Part shown: in pieces, positions 26,055 through 34,641 of the stretch
Layout: each line of letters begins with the position of its first letter
How positions within the stretch are numbered: position 1 is the first letter of the stretch
Source of the DNA: Archangium primigenium
GTDB taxonomy: Bacteria; Myxococcota; Myxococcia; Myxococcales; Myxococcaceae
Reading direction: 5' to 3'
Assembly: GCF_016904885.1 (NCBI RefSeq)
Contig: NZ_JADWYI010000001.1
Location: 5,208,001-5,272,000, forward strand
Length of the DNA stretch: 64,000 nucleotides
The notes under the pieces: generated by a model
Seen by the model: the letters and a program-made list of their open reading frames with translations, nothing else
Told to the model about the DNA's origin: nothing
Database searches by the model: none
Program-made: the position numbers and the translations under genes

Positions 26055-27112
26055 GCACCATGCGGATCATGCACATGAAGCGACTGGGACTCACGGCGCT
26101 CGCGGCGCTGCCGCTGTTCACCGGGTGCGCGAGCCACTCCACGGACGCGAACGAGGTGGGGGTGCTCACGCGCAAGTTCACGCTCCTGGGCGAGCGGGGC
26201 GTGCAGCCGGAGACGTACGCGCCGGGCGCCACGTACTTCTTCTTCCCGCCGTTCTCCACGGACTGGACCACGTTCGAGACGAAGCTGCAGAACCTGCGCA
26301 TGCGGGCCAAGGGGGCGGGGGAGACGGGCCGCACGGACGACATCGAGTTCAAGACGGTGGACGGCAACGACATCGCGGTGGACGTGACGGTGTCGTGGCG
26401 GATCGATCCGTCCAAGGCGCCGCACTTGGTGCGCAAGGTGGGCAGCAGCACGCGCGAGGTGGAGAACCGGCTGGTGGGCCCAGCGGCGCGGGCGCTGGTG
26501 CGCGATGCGCTCAACGTGCTGCGCTCGGAGGACTTCTACACGGCGGACAAGCGCTTCGCGGCGGCGGAGAAGGCGCGCAAGCTCCTGGAGAGCGCGCTGG
26601 CCTCGGAAGGCATCATCGTGGAGCAGGTGATTCCGCACGAGCACCGCTTCAACCCCGAGTACGAAACGGTCATCCGCGACAAGAAGCTGGCGGAGCAGAC
26701 GGCGGAGAAGCTGCGCTCGCAGGCGCAGGCGGCCCTGGAGGAGTCCAAGCGCAACCTGGAGACGGCCAAGGGCACGGTGTCGCAGAAGCTCGCCCAGGCG
26801 CAGGGCGAGCTGGAGCAGACGAAGCTGGCGGCGGAAGCGGAGCTGGTGCGGGCCAAGAACGAGGCGGAGGCGATCCTCAAGGAGGCCGAGGCCAAGTCCA
26901 AGGGCATCGCCAAGGAGAACGAGGCCCTGGCGGGCGCGGGTGGCCGCACGATGGTGAAGCTGCGCATCGCCGAGGCGCTGATGGGCAAGCAATTGCTCTT
27001 CATGCCCACGGGCAAGGGCGGCACCACGCTCCAGACCGTGGACATGAACCAGATCCTCTCCCAGTACGCCGTGAGCAAGGGCGGCGCCCAGGCGTCGAGC
27101 GGCGGGGAGTAG
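26051..27112 (+). CDS. SPFH-domain lipoprotein (HflC-like partner)
   Basis: The 353-residue protein starts with GTG overlapping the previous stop (GTGA); ATGs at 26060, 26069 and 26075 are alternatives. The first ~25 residues form a signal peptide with lipobox LFTGCAS, so the mature protein should be lipid-anchored. Residues about 35-225 are an SPFH domain (DVTVSWRID..., LRSEDFYTADKR), followed by a long charged coiled coil (about 220-310). SPFH proteins normally use a transmembrane or hairpin anchor facing the cytosol. A lipobox would place this one in the periplasm, opposite or beside its partner. Confidence 0.82.
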   Translation: MSTMRIMHMKRLGLTALAALPLFTGCASHSTDANEVGVLTRKFTLLGERGVQPETYAPGATYFFFPPFSTDWTTFETKLQNLRMRAKGAGETGRTDDIEFKTVDGNDIAVDVTVSWRIDPSKAPHLVRKVGSSTREVENRLVGPAARALVRDALNVLRSEDFYTADKRFAAAEKARKLLESALASEGIIVEQVIPHEHRFNPEYETVIRDKKLAEQTAEKLRSQAQAALEESKRNLETAKGTVSQKLAQAQGELEQTKLAAEAELVRAKNEAEAILKEAEAKSKGIAKENEALAGAGGRTMVKLRIAEALMGKQLLFMPTGKGGTTLQTVDMNQILSQYAVSKGGAQASSGGE

Positions 27113-27113
27113 G

Positions 27114-27161
27114 CTTTTGAAACGACAAACCAAAGACAAAATCCTGCCAATCCTTCAAAAG
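27114..27161. repeat. inverted repeat at the edge of the AT-rich gene
   Basis: CTTTTGAA (27114-27121) and TTCAAAAG (27154-27161) are exact 8-bp inverted arms 32 nt apart, just after the SPFH stop codon. Base composition drops sharply from here on. It may be a weak terminator for the SPFH operon or the scar of an insertion. Confidence 0.4.
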
Positions 27162-27184
27162 TCAATTCTCAAGGTGGGTGCTAG

Positions 27185-28471
27185 ATGCCGTTGCTAGAGT
27201 CTGGAGCAGGAGAGTTAGCCATCCGTTTAGTCACAGGAATAGTCAAGCACGTCGTTCCCACTATCATCTGGGAGGCCAAGCGTTCGCCTCCCGACAAACC
27301 GTCCATTCTACTTGCGAGGTTTGAGCATGATAGAGATTTGGGCGTTCGGATTATTGAAGCAGCAAACAAAATCGGCATCAACTGTTCCGAACACATACAT
27401 CTCAATGGCACGCCTGCCGACGTCTGGGGCAAGGATGTTCGGCGTGCCCTATCCAGCTCAGGCGAGTTTCGAGGAATTGTTTTTCTGCCCTCATCATTCG
27501 GCCCAGATTTGGCCAGTGAATTGCGCAGGATATCGCGGGAAAACCAATCCCTGATCATTGTAACGACAGGGACATCAAGGTCGACACGTCCGGAGCTTAA
27601 CTTCTACCAATTTGCGTCGCTTGCAGCAACCGAGGGGGAGTCGCAGAACCGAGACGCAGTCGAACTCAGCCGGGCACTGATGATCGCATCCATGCATCGT
27701 GTGCGGCTTCGCCAATGGGTGTCCTCGATTGGGATTAATCTCGCAGCAGTCGTGACAATCCTACTACTGTGTGTCAGTTTCGTTGGAGGATACCTCCTCG
27801 CACAAGGGCAGGCGGGAAGGGCGTTGAGCGATACAGGGGCTTTCAATGCCGTCATGCTAACGCCCTTTGGGTCACACGCGAAAATTCTCAAATCTCAGGA
27901 CGGGATGAGTGCCGAATGCGATGAATGCAGTGTGCGATTGGGGACAGGTGAATCAATCACTCTGCATGATGTGGAGTTTATTGATGCCCTGGTTGAGTTT
28001 CCTCATCCAATTGGAGCTGTATGTCCTGATCGCGAGAAATTCCCAGGTCGAAAGGACTCCAGTCTAGTTGAGCGAAGTCGGGGTTACATGAAGCCGAATG
28101 AAGTGAGCGGCGACTGGAAGGATTTTTGGAAAGATTTTGAAGACAAGGCCCTGGATATCCAATACCCGCCCAATCAGCCATCCCAATCAGCCGTTCGGTT
28201 TGCATCTATTGTTGTTGTCGGCCAAAGGCTGAATGAATTGGAGATCAAGTCCAGAACAGCTAGAGCCCATGAGATTGAAAAACGGCTCAGGCCATTGTCG
28301 GTCGCAAGCATTGGCGGAACGTCTCAGGAGCGCGGAGTTTTGATTGTGACGGATGGCGATGTCGTGAAGAGGGGCGCCGACGAGTTGTTTCTTGTAAACA
28401 ATGTCAGTCGGTCGCCCAAGCGGCGCGTTTGCGGACTGCCACCCGAGCGACCTAGCAAGCTTCCGAACTGA
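27185..28471 (+). CDS. unrecognised membrane protein of foreign base composition
   Basis: The 428-residue protein has an N-terminal alpha/beta domain (about 38-135; strands ILLARFEH, GIVFLPSSFG, SLIIVTTGT), of a TIR- or Rossmann-like outline, although no known motif is complete. A single transmembrane helix (about 182-206) follows, then a ~220-residue C-terminal domain with a Cys pair (CDEC) and several VIVV strands. Third codon positions are far less GC-rich than in all neighbours, a sign of transfer. It stands alone after the SPFH operon. It could be a defence or signalling effector, but nothing in the sequence proves that. Confidence 0.7.
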   Translation: MPLLESGAGELAIRLVTGIVKHVVPTIIWEAKRSPPDKPSILLARFEHDRDLGVRIIEAANKIGINCSEHIHLNGTPADVWGKDVRRALSSSGEFRGIVFLPSSFGPDLASELRRISRENQSLIIVTTGTSRSTRPELNFYQFASLAATEGESQNRDAVELSRALMIASMHRVRLRQWVSSIGINLAAVVTILLLCVSFVGGYLLAQGQAGRALSDTGAFNAVMLTPFGSHAKILKSQDGMSAECDECSVRLGTGESITLHDVEFIDALVEFPHPIGAVCPDREKFPGRKDSSLVERSRGYMKPNEVSGDWKDFWKDFEDKALDIQYPPNQPSQSAVRFASIVVVGQRLNELEIKSRTARAHEIEKRLRPLSVASIGGTSQERGVLIVTDGDVVKRGADELFLVNNVSRSPKRRVCGLPPERPSKLPN

Positions 28472-29017
28472 AAGGGATTGAGCTTTCTGATACATCCCGG
28501 CGCGAAAGACATCTCGGCCACCTCCGTCGGTTGACCCGTGGCACCTGCGATCAGAGGATTCATGAATTTGACATGCAGGCCCAGATCGTCCTAGGTAGTT
28601 TCGCAGGCGGGCGAAGCCGGGCTCGCAGACAGACGGGCCATCCGACTCACACGCGAGGCGGCACTGGAGCAGGGAGAAAACCCCAGGATGGCCAGCAGGA
28701 CGTGGAGAGGGCGCCCGTTTATTTTCGCCTCGGCCTAGCGCCCTGATCGTAACCGGCATTCATCAGGGCAGGACGCACCTTGGGCCGATGTCGCTGGGTC
28801 GCCGCCACAGAGCCCCGGACTCTTTCGTCTTCGCCAGCGTCCCACGCCCACGTGGCGAACGGCACGGACTCGTCCACGGTGACTCCCGCCACACGAAAAC
28901 AGCGGGACTGGAACGTGACGCCACGCGCTCACTTCTGGGAATAAAGGCCCCCCTCGTGCATTGGCGGCGCTCGGCCCGGTCCTGGTGTATAGGACCCGGT
29001 CCCCTCGACGCCCCCCG
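28472..29017. other. 546-nt stretch without a supported gene
   Basis: Base composition rises gradually from the AT-richer gene back to the chromosomal level. Short open frames exist on both strands (for example minus 28187-28759), but none has a recognisable domain, good codon use or a ribosome site. No transposase remnant could be identified. A -10-like TATAGG lies at 28988-28993, 24 nt before the efflux operon start, so the right end is probably that operon's promoter. Confidence 0.4.
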
Positions 29018-30337
29018 ATGCCCATGTCCCTGCTTCGCCGTGTCCTCGTCCTCCCCTTGTGCGCGGGGCTGGCGCTCGCCGTGAATGACGCACGCGCTCA
29101 GGAGTCGCTGTCCCTGGAGCGGGCGGTGTCCCTCGCCGCGGCCCAGAACGAGACGGTGCTGGCCGCCGGGGCCCGCGCAGAGGCCGCCGAGGCCCGCGTC
29201 GCCCGGGCCCGGGCCTTCTTCCTGCCCCGACTGACCGTCACCGGCGGCTACACGCGTCGTCCGCAGGAGACCACCCGCGTCGTGGGCGGCGAGACCGTCG
29301 TCGTCCAGCGCTTCAACGCCCTCCGGGCCGGCGTCTCGGCCCAGGTGCAGCTCTTCGACGCACGCGGCATTCCGCTCTACCAGTCCGCCGCCCGGGAGAA
29401 GGAGGCCGCCGCCCTCAATGCCGTGGAAGCCCGGCGGCAGGTGGCCTTCCAGGCCGCCACGGCCTTCCTGTCCACGCTCGGCCAGGAGCAGGTGGCCGAG
29501 GCCGCGCAGCGCCGTCTGGACCTCGCTCGTCAGTCCATGGAGGAAGCGAAGGCCCGGGCCACCGCCGGCCTGGCGAGCACCAATGACGTGACGCGTGCCC
29601 AGCTCGACGTGGCCACCGCCGAGGCCACCCTGGCGGACGCCATCGGGCAGGCGGCCACGAGCCGGTTGGAGCTCGGCTACCTGCTGGTGGCCCCCGTGGA
29701 GGGCCCGCTCGCGCAGCCCGAGACCCTGCTGGACGAGGCCTCGCGGCCCGTGGATGCCTTCAAGGGCCTGTCCCAGGGCGCCCTGGAGCGCCGCCCGGAC
29801 CTGCTCGCCGCGCGCCTGCGGGTGGAGGCCCAGCAGGCCTTCGCGCGCGAGCCCCTGGCGCGGCTGTTCCCGGCGGTCTCGGCCTCGGCCCAGTACACCC
29901 TCAACAACGAGTCGGGCCTCGCGGGCCGCACGGGCAACGGCTTCCTGGCGGTGGACCTGGTGTGGACGCTCTTCGACGGCGGCGAGCGCTACGCGGACCG
30001 GCGGGACCGGCTCGCCCAGGCGCGGGCGCTGGAGTGGGAGCTGGCGGCGGGCGTGCGGCGGGTGGACGTGGCCGTGGCGCGCGCCGAGGTGTCCTTGCGC
30101 ACGGCCCAGGCGTCCTTGAGCCGGGCCCAGGTGGCGGTGGACGCCGCCCGCTTGAACTCGGAGGAGACGAGCTTGCTGTACCGACAGGGACTCGCCGCCG
30201 CGCTGGCGTTGAGTGACGCGCAGGTCCGACAGTACGAGGCCGAGGTGACGCTGGCCCAGGCCCGCTATTCGTTGGGCACGGCGCTGCTGGAGTTGCGGGC
30301 CGCGGTGGGACTCGATCCGCTCGGGAAGGAGCCGTAA
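29018..30337 (+). CDS. TolC-family outer-membrane efflux protein
   Basis: The 439-residue protein has a signal peptide (cut near DARAQ) and the two long coiled-coil/strand repeats of TolC-type channels. Repeat features include LSLERAVSLAAAQN at the start of the first half and GRTGNGFLAVDLVWTLFDGGER in the second, with RRPDLLAARLRVEAQQAFAR between. It should form the trimeric outer-membrane exit duct for the RND pump encoded downstream. A TTG at 28961 would add 19 residues before the signal peptide and is rejected. It ends directly at the adaptor GTG. Confidence 0.93.
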   Translation: MPMSLLRRVLVLPLCAGLALAVNDARAQESLSLERAVSLAAAQNETVLAAGARAEAAEARVARARAFFLPRLTVTGGYTRRPQETTRVVGGETVVVQRFNALRAGVSAQVQLFDARGIPLYQSAAREKEAAALNAVEARRQVAFQAATAFLSTLGQEQVAEAAQRRLDLARQSMEEAKARATAGLASTNDVTRAQLDVATAEATLADAIGQAATSRLELGYLLVAPVEGPLAQPETLLDEASRPVDAFKGLSQGALERRPDLLAARLRVEAQQAFAREPLARLFPAVSASAQYTLNNESGLAGRTGNGFLAVDLVWTLFDGGERYADRRDRLAQARALEWELAAGVRRVDVAVARAEVSLRTAQASLSRAQVAVDAARLNSEETSLLYRQGLAAALALSDAQVRQYEAEVTLAQARYSLGTALLELRAAVGLDPLGKEP

Positions 30338-31540
30338 GTGAAGAGCCAGGTGGTGACGATGGTGCTGGGGGTGGCGCTCGCCGTGGGGTCGGGGTGTGGC
30401 AAGTCGTCCGGTGGCGAGGCGGCGCCCGCGGGCAAGGGGGGCGGCGGAGGCGGTGGCGGCCGGGCGCGGGGACCCGTCGAGTTCCCGGTGGAGGTGGAGC
30501 CCGTGGAGGCGCGGGACGTGGAGTACGTCGTCTCGGCGGTGGGCTCGGTGGAGGCCTTCGAGCAGGTGCAGATCACCGCGCGCGTGCCGGGCGTGGTGGA
30601 GCGCGTGGGCTTCATGGAGGGTCAGAGCGTCAAGAAGGGGCAGGTGCTCGCGGAGATCGAGCCCGCGCGCTACGGCATCGCCGTGCGCTCGGCCAAGGCG
30701 GCGCTGGAGCGGGCCGAGGCCGTGCGAGTCCAAGCCGAGTCAGCGGCCCAGCGGCGCGTGGCGGTCAACGAGGTGAAGCCGGGCCTCTTGCCCGCCGAGC
30801 AGCTCGACAGCGCCCAGGCCCAGGCGCGCGGCGCGGTGGCGGACACGAGCGCGGCGAAGGCGGCGCTGGAGCAGGCGGAGCTCAACCAGCGCGACGCCTA
30901 CGTGAAGGCGCCCCTGGACGGCGTGCTCCAGTCGCGCACGGTGCAGACGGGGCAGTACGTGCAGCCGGGCACCGTCCTGGCCACGCTCCTGCGCCGGGAT
31001 CCCATGCTCGTGCACTTCACCGTGCCGGAGTCGGACGTGGGGCGGATGAAGCCCGGCATGACGGCGCGCTTCACGGTGCGCTCGGACGGGCACACGTACC
31101 AGGGCCGCATCGCCTACGTGGCGGACGCGGCGGACCCGGCCAGCCGCATGGTGAAGGTGACGGCCGAGGTGGGCAAGCCCGAGTCCGAGACGCTGCGCCC
31201 GGGGGCGTTCGCCACCGTGTCCGTGCCGGTGGAGACGGCGCGGCAGGCGCCCGTCATCCCGCAGACGGCGGTGCGCCCGAGCGAGCGCGGCTTCCTCGCC
31301 TACGTGGTGAAGGACGGCAAGGCGCGCGAGCGCGTGGTGGAGCTGGGCCTGCGCACGGCGGATGGGCTCGTGGAGGTGCGCTCGGGGCTCCTGGCCGGCG
31401 AGCAATTGGTGGTGCGGGGCGGCGAGGCGCTCAAGGAGGGCGCGGCGGTGAAGGTGGTGCCGGCGAGCACGACGCCCCTGACGGGTGAGCCGCGCGCCCA
31501 GCCCGTGAAGCAAACCCAGCCCCAGGGGGCGGTGCGATGA
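30338..31540 (+). CDS. RND efflux periplasmic adaptor lipoprotein
   Basis: The 400-residue membrane fusion protein starts with GTG immediately after the TolC-gene stop. The N terminus has a lipoprotein signal (VGSGCGK) and a Gly-rich linker. A beta-barrel/lipoyl/coiled-coil order follows: QITARVPGVVERVGFMEGQ, the hairpin (~110-190), the lipoyl half YVKAPLDGVLQSRTVQTGQYV, and a barrel with LVHFTVPESDVGRMKPG. It bridges the pump and TolC-type channel. Its stop overlaps the RND gene start by 4 nt. Confidence 0.94.
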   Translation: MKSQVVTMVLGVALAVGSGCGKSSGGEAAPAGKGGGGGGGGRARGPVEFPVEVEPVEARDVEYVVSAVGSVEAFEQVQITARVPGVVERVGFMEGQSVKKGQVLAEIEPARYGIAVRSAKAALERAEAVRVQAESAAQRRVAVNEVKPGLLPAEQLDSAQAQARGAVADTSAAKAALEQAELNQRDAYVKAPLDGVLQSRTVQTGQYVQPGTVLATLLRRDPMLVHFTVPESDVGRMKPGMTARFTVRSDGHTYQGRIAYVADAADPASRMVKVTAEVGKPESETLRPGAFATVSVPVETARQAPVIPQTAVRPSERGFLAYVVKDGKARERVVELGLRTADGLVEVRSGLLAGEQLVVRGGEALKEGAAVKVVPASTTPLTGEPRAQPVKQTQPQGAVR

Positions 31541-34500
31541 ACATCACCGAGGTGTGCATCAAGAAGCCCGTCTTCGCCTGGATGCTCATGGCGGCGACCA
31601 TCGTCTTCGGCCTGGTGGCGGCCCAGCGCGTGGGCATCAGCCAGTTTCCGGACGTGGACTACCCCGTCATCAGCATCGGCGTGACGTGGGAGGGCGCGTC
31701 GCCCGAGGCGGTGGAGAGCGACATCATCGAGCCGCTCGAGGAAGCGGTGATGCAGGTGGAGGGCGTCAAGTCCATCACCTCCAGCGCGCGGCAGTCGGGC
31801 GGCTCCATCTCGGTGGAGCTGGACCTGGCGCGCAACGTGGACCTGTCCCTGCAGGACGTGCAGGCCCGGGTGAGCCAGGCCCAGCGCCGGCTGCCCGAGG
31901 ACATGGATCCGCCCATCATCTCCAAGAGCAACCCCGAGGATCAGCCCATCCTCACCGTGGGCGTGTCGGGGCCGTTCTCGCAGCAGTACATCTCGGACTT
32001 CGCGCGCTACCGGCTCAAGGAGGTGCTGCAGACGGTGCCCGGCGTGGGCGAGGTGACGCTCTTCAGCTCGCGCGAGCGCAACGTGCGCATCTGGGTGGAC
32101 GCGGAGAAGATGGACGCGCGGGGCCTCACGGTGACGGATCTGGTCGCCGCGCTGCAGCGCGAGCACGTGGAGATGCCCGCGGGCCGCATCGAGACGGAAG
32201 GCCGGGAGATCAACGTCCGGATGATGGGCGAGGCGTTGAACCTGGAGACGCTGCGCCACCTGGTGGTGCGCGAGGGCGAGGGCTCGCCCATCTACCTGTC
32301 GGACGTGGCGCTGGTGGAGGACGGCTTCGAGGATCTGCGCCGTCAGGCGCGCGTCAATGGCGAGCCCGCGCAGGGCATGGGCATCAAGAAGCAGCGCGGG
32401 GCCAACGCGGTGGCGGTGGCCAAGGGCGTGCGCGAGAAGATCGCCACGCTCCAGGCGGACGCCCCCGAGGGCCTGGACGTGAGCATCAACTTCGACTCGA
32501 CGCAGTTCATCGAGGAGAGCGTGCACGAGATCGAGTTCGAGCTCCTGCTCGCGTGCCTCCTCACGGCGCTGGTGTGCTGGGCGTTCCTCGGCTCGCTGTC
32601 GAGCACGTTCAACGTGATCCTCGCCATCCCCATGTCGCTGTTGGGCACGGTGGCGTGCATCTACTTCCTGGGCTTCACGCTCAACACCTTCACGCTGCTG
32701 GGCCTGTCCCTGGCGGTGGGCATCGTGGTGGATGACGCCATCATGGTGATGGAGAACATCTTCCGGCACGCGGAGGAGGGCGCGGATCGGGTGACGGCGG
32801 CGCGCGAGGGCACGCGGGAGATCACCTTCGCGGCGCTGGCGGCCACGCTCGCCGTGGTGGCCATCTTCCTGCCCGTGGTCTTCATGAAGGGCGTCATCGG
32901 CAAGTTCTTCCTCCAGTTCGGCGTGACGCTGTGCGTGGCGGTGCTGCTGTCCTACGTGGAGGCCATCACCCTGGCGCCGGCGCGCTGCGCGCAGCTGCTC
33001 AAGACGTCGCGCGAGGGGCGTGGCCGGGTGGGGCGGGCGGTGGACAGCGCCTTCACGTGGCTGGAGGGCGTCTACGGCCGGGTGCTCGCGCGGGGCCTGC
33101 GCCACCCCTGGTGGGTGCTGGGCGGGGCGGTGGGGGTGCTGGCGTTGTCGGGGCTGGCCTACCAGCGCCTGTCGAGCGAGTTCGTCCCCTCGCAGGACCA
33201 GAGCCGCCTCATGGTGCGCATGCAGACGTCGGTGGGCAGCACGCTGGAGGAGACGGACAAGATCTTCCAGAAGGCGGAGGCGTTCGTGCTCGGGCGGCCC
33301 GAGGTGGCGCGGCTCTTCGCGGTGGTGGGCGGCGGTGGCGGCGTGAGCAGCGTGAACGGCGGCATGCTCAACATCACCCTGGTGCCGCCCGACCAGCGCA
33401 TGAGTCAGTCCGACTTCCAGCAGGTGCTGCGCAAGGAGCTCAACTCCTACCCCGGCCTGCGCGCGGTGGTGATGGACCTGTCGCAGAGCGGCTTCACGGC
33501 CTCGCGGGGCTTCCCGGTGGAGTTCAGCGTGCGCGGCTCGGACTGGGAGCAGCTCATCGAGGCCAGCACGGAGATGCGCGACAAGCTCCAGGCGAGCGGC
33601 AAGGTGGTGGACGTGGACTCCGACTACCAGCTCGGCATGCCGGAGCTGCGCATCACCCCGGATCGGGCGCGCGCGGCGGACCTGGGCGTGTCCATGGCCT
33701 CGGTGGGCAGCACGCTCAACGCCCTGGTGGGCGGCGTGCGCGTGGGCAAGTACAGCACCGGGGGCCGGCGCATCGACGTGCGCATGCGCCTGCTCAAGGA
33801 TCAGCGCTCGCGCCCGGAGGACCTGTCGCTGCTCAAGGTGCGCACGGGCACGGGGGCGCTGGTGCCGCTGTCCACGCTGGTGACGCAGGAGGAGCGCCCG
33901 GCGCTCCAGGCCATCACCCGGCGGGATCGCGAGCGCGCCATCAGCATCTTCGCCAACGTGGCCCCGGGCTCCACGCAGCAGGAGGCCCTGGAGACGGTGC
34001 GACGCCTGGCGGGCGAGCTGCCCGGAGGCTCGCGGGTGGTGTTCGGCGGCTCGAGCATCGCCTTCCAGGAGTCCATGAGCAGCCTCATCTTCGCGCTCCT
34101 CCTGGGCATCGGCGTGGCGTACATGGTGCTCGCCTCGCAGTTCAACTCGTTCCTCCACCCGGTGACGGTGCTGACCATCCTCCCGCTGTCGGTGGCGGGC
34201 GCCGCCTTCGCCATGGCCGCCACGGGCACCACGCTCAACATCTTCAGCATGATCGGCCTCTTGCTGCTCATGGGGATCGTGAAGAAGAACTCCATCATCC
34301 TGGTGGACTACGCGCTGCAGCAGCGCGAGCTGGGCGCCACGGCCACCGAGGCCATGCAGCGCGCGGGCCCGGTGCGCCTGCGGCCCATCCTGATGACCAC
34401 CCTGGCCACGATGATGGCGGCGGTGCCCGCGGCGCTGTCGCTGGGCGCGGGCAGCGAGACGCGCGCCCCCATGTCGGTGGCGGTGCTCGGCGGCCTGTCG

Positions 34501-34641
34501 CTGTCCACGGTGCTCAGCCTGCTCGTGGTGCCCGCGTTCTACGTGGTGGCCGACCGCATCAAGACGCGCCTGGGGCGCGGCGAGTCCGGCCACGAACAGC
34601 CCCCGAGCGTGCCGGAGGGCAAGCACCCGGCGCCTACTTGA
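31537..34641 (+). CDS. RND (HAE-1/AcrB-type) efflux pump
   Basis: The 1,034-residue inner-membrane pump has the normal AcrB-family length and topology: TM1 near residues 13-30, two large periplasmic loops, and six-helix bundles (about 335-540 and 860-1010). The proton-relay pair is seen in GIVVDDAIMVMENIF. The drug-binding loops are too variable to name the substrate, which could be a drug, a lipid or a secondary metabolite. Operon: TolC-type channel, adaptor, pump. Its last 8 nt overlap the end of the convergent ubiB gene. Confidence 0.95.
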   Translation: MNITEVCIKKPVFAWMLMAATIVFGLVAAQRVGISQFPDVDYPVISIGVTWEGASPEAVESDIIEPLEEAVMQVEGVKSITSSARQSGGSISVELDLARNVDLSLQDVQARVSQAQRRLPEDMDPPIISKSNPEDQPILTVGVSGPFSQQYISDFARYRLKEVLQTVPGVGEVTLFSSRERNVRIWVDAEKMDARGLTVTDLVAALQREHVEMPAGRIETEGREINVRMMGEALNLETLRHLVVREGEGSPIYLSDVALVEDGFEDLRRQARVNGEPAQGMGIKKQRGANAVAVAKGVREKIATLQADAPEGLDVSINFDSTQFIEESVHEIEFELLLACLLTALVCWAFLGSLSSTFNVILAIPMSLLGTVACIYFLGFTLNTFTLLGLSLAVGIVVDDAIMVMENIFRHAEEGADRVTAAREGTREITFAALAATLAVVAIFLPVVFMKGVIGKFFLQFGVTLCVAVLLSYVEAITLAPARCAQLLKTSREGRGRVGRAVDSAFTWLEGVYGRVLARGLRHPWWVLGGAVGVLALSGLAYQRLSSEFVPSQDQSRLMVRMQTSVGSTLEETDKIFQKAEAFVLGRPEVARLFAVVGGGGGVSSVNGGMLNITLVPPDQRMSQSDFQQVLRKELNSYPGLRAVVMDLSQSGFTASRGFPVEFSVRGSDWEQLIEASTEMRDKLQASGKVVDVDSDYQLGMPELRITPDRARAADLGVSMASVGSTLNALVGGVRVGKYSTGGRRIDVRMRLLKDQRSRPEDLSLLKVRTGTGALVPLSTLVTQEERPALQAITRRDRERAISIFANVAPGSTQQEALETVRRLAGELPGGSRVVFGGSSIAFQESMSSLIFALLLGIGVAYMVLASQFNSFLHPVTVLTILPLSVAGAAFAMAATGTTLNIFSMIGLLLLMGIVKKNSIILVDYALQQRELGATATEAMQRAGPVRLRPILMTTLATMMAAVPAALSLGAGSETRAPMSVAVLGGLSLSTVLSLLVVPAFYVVADRIKTRLGRGESGHEQPPSVPEGKHPAPT

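Noticed and set aside
28187-28759. 190-codon minus-strand frame after the AT-rich gene
   Set aside because: It half overlaps a well-supported gene, lacks a domain and a ribosome site, and could not be matched to any transposase remnant.
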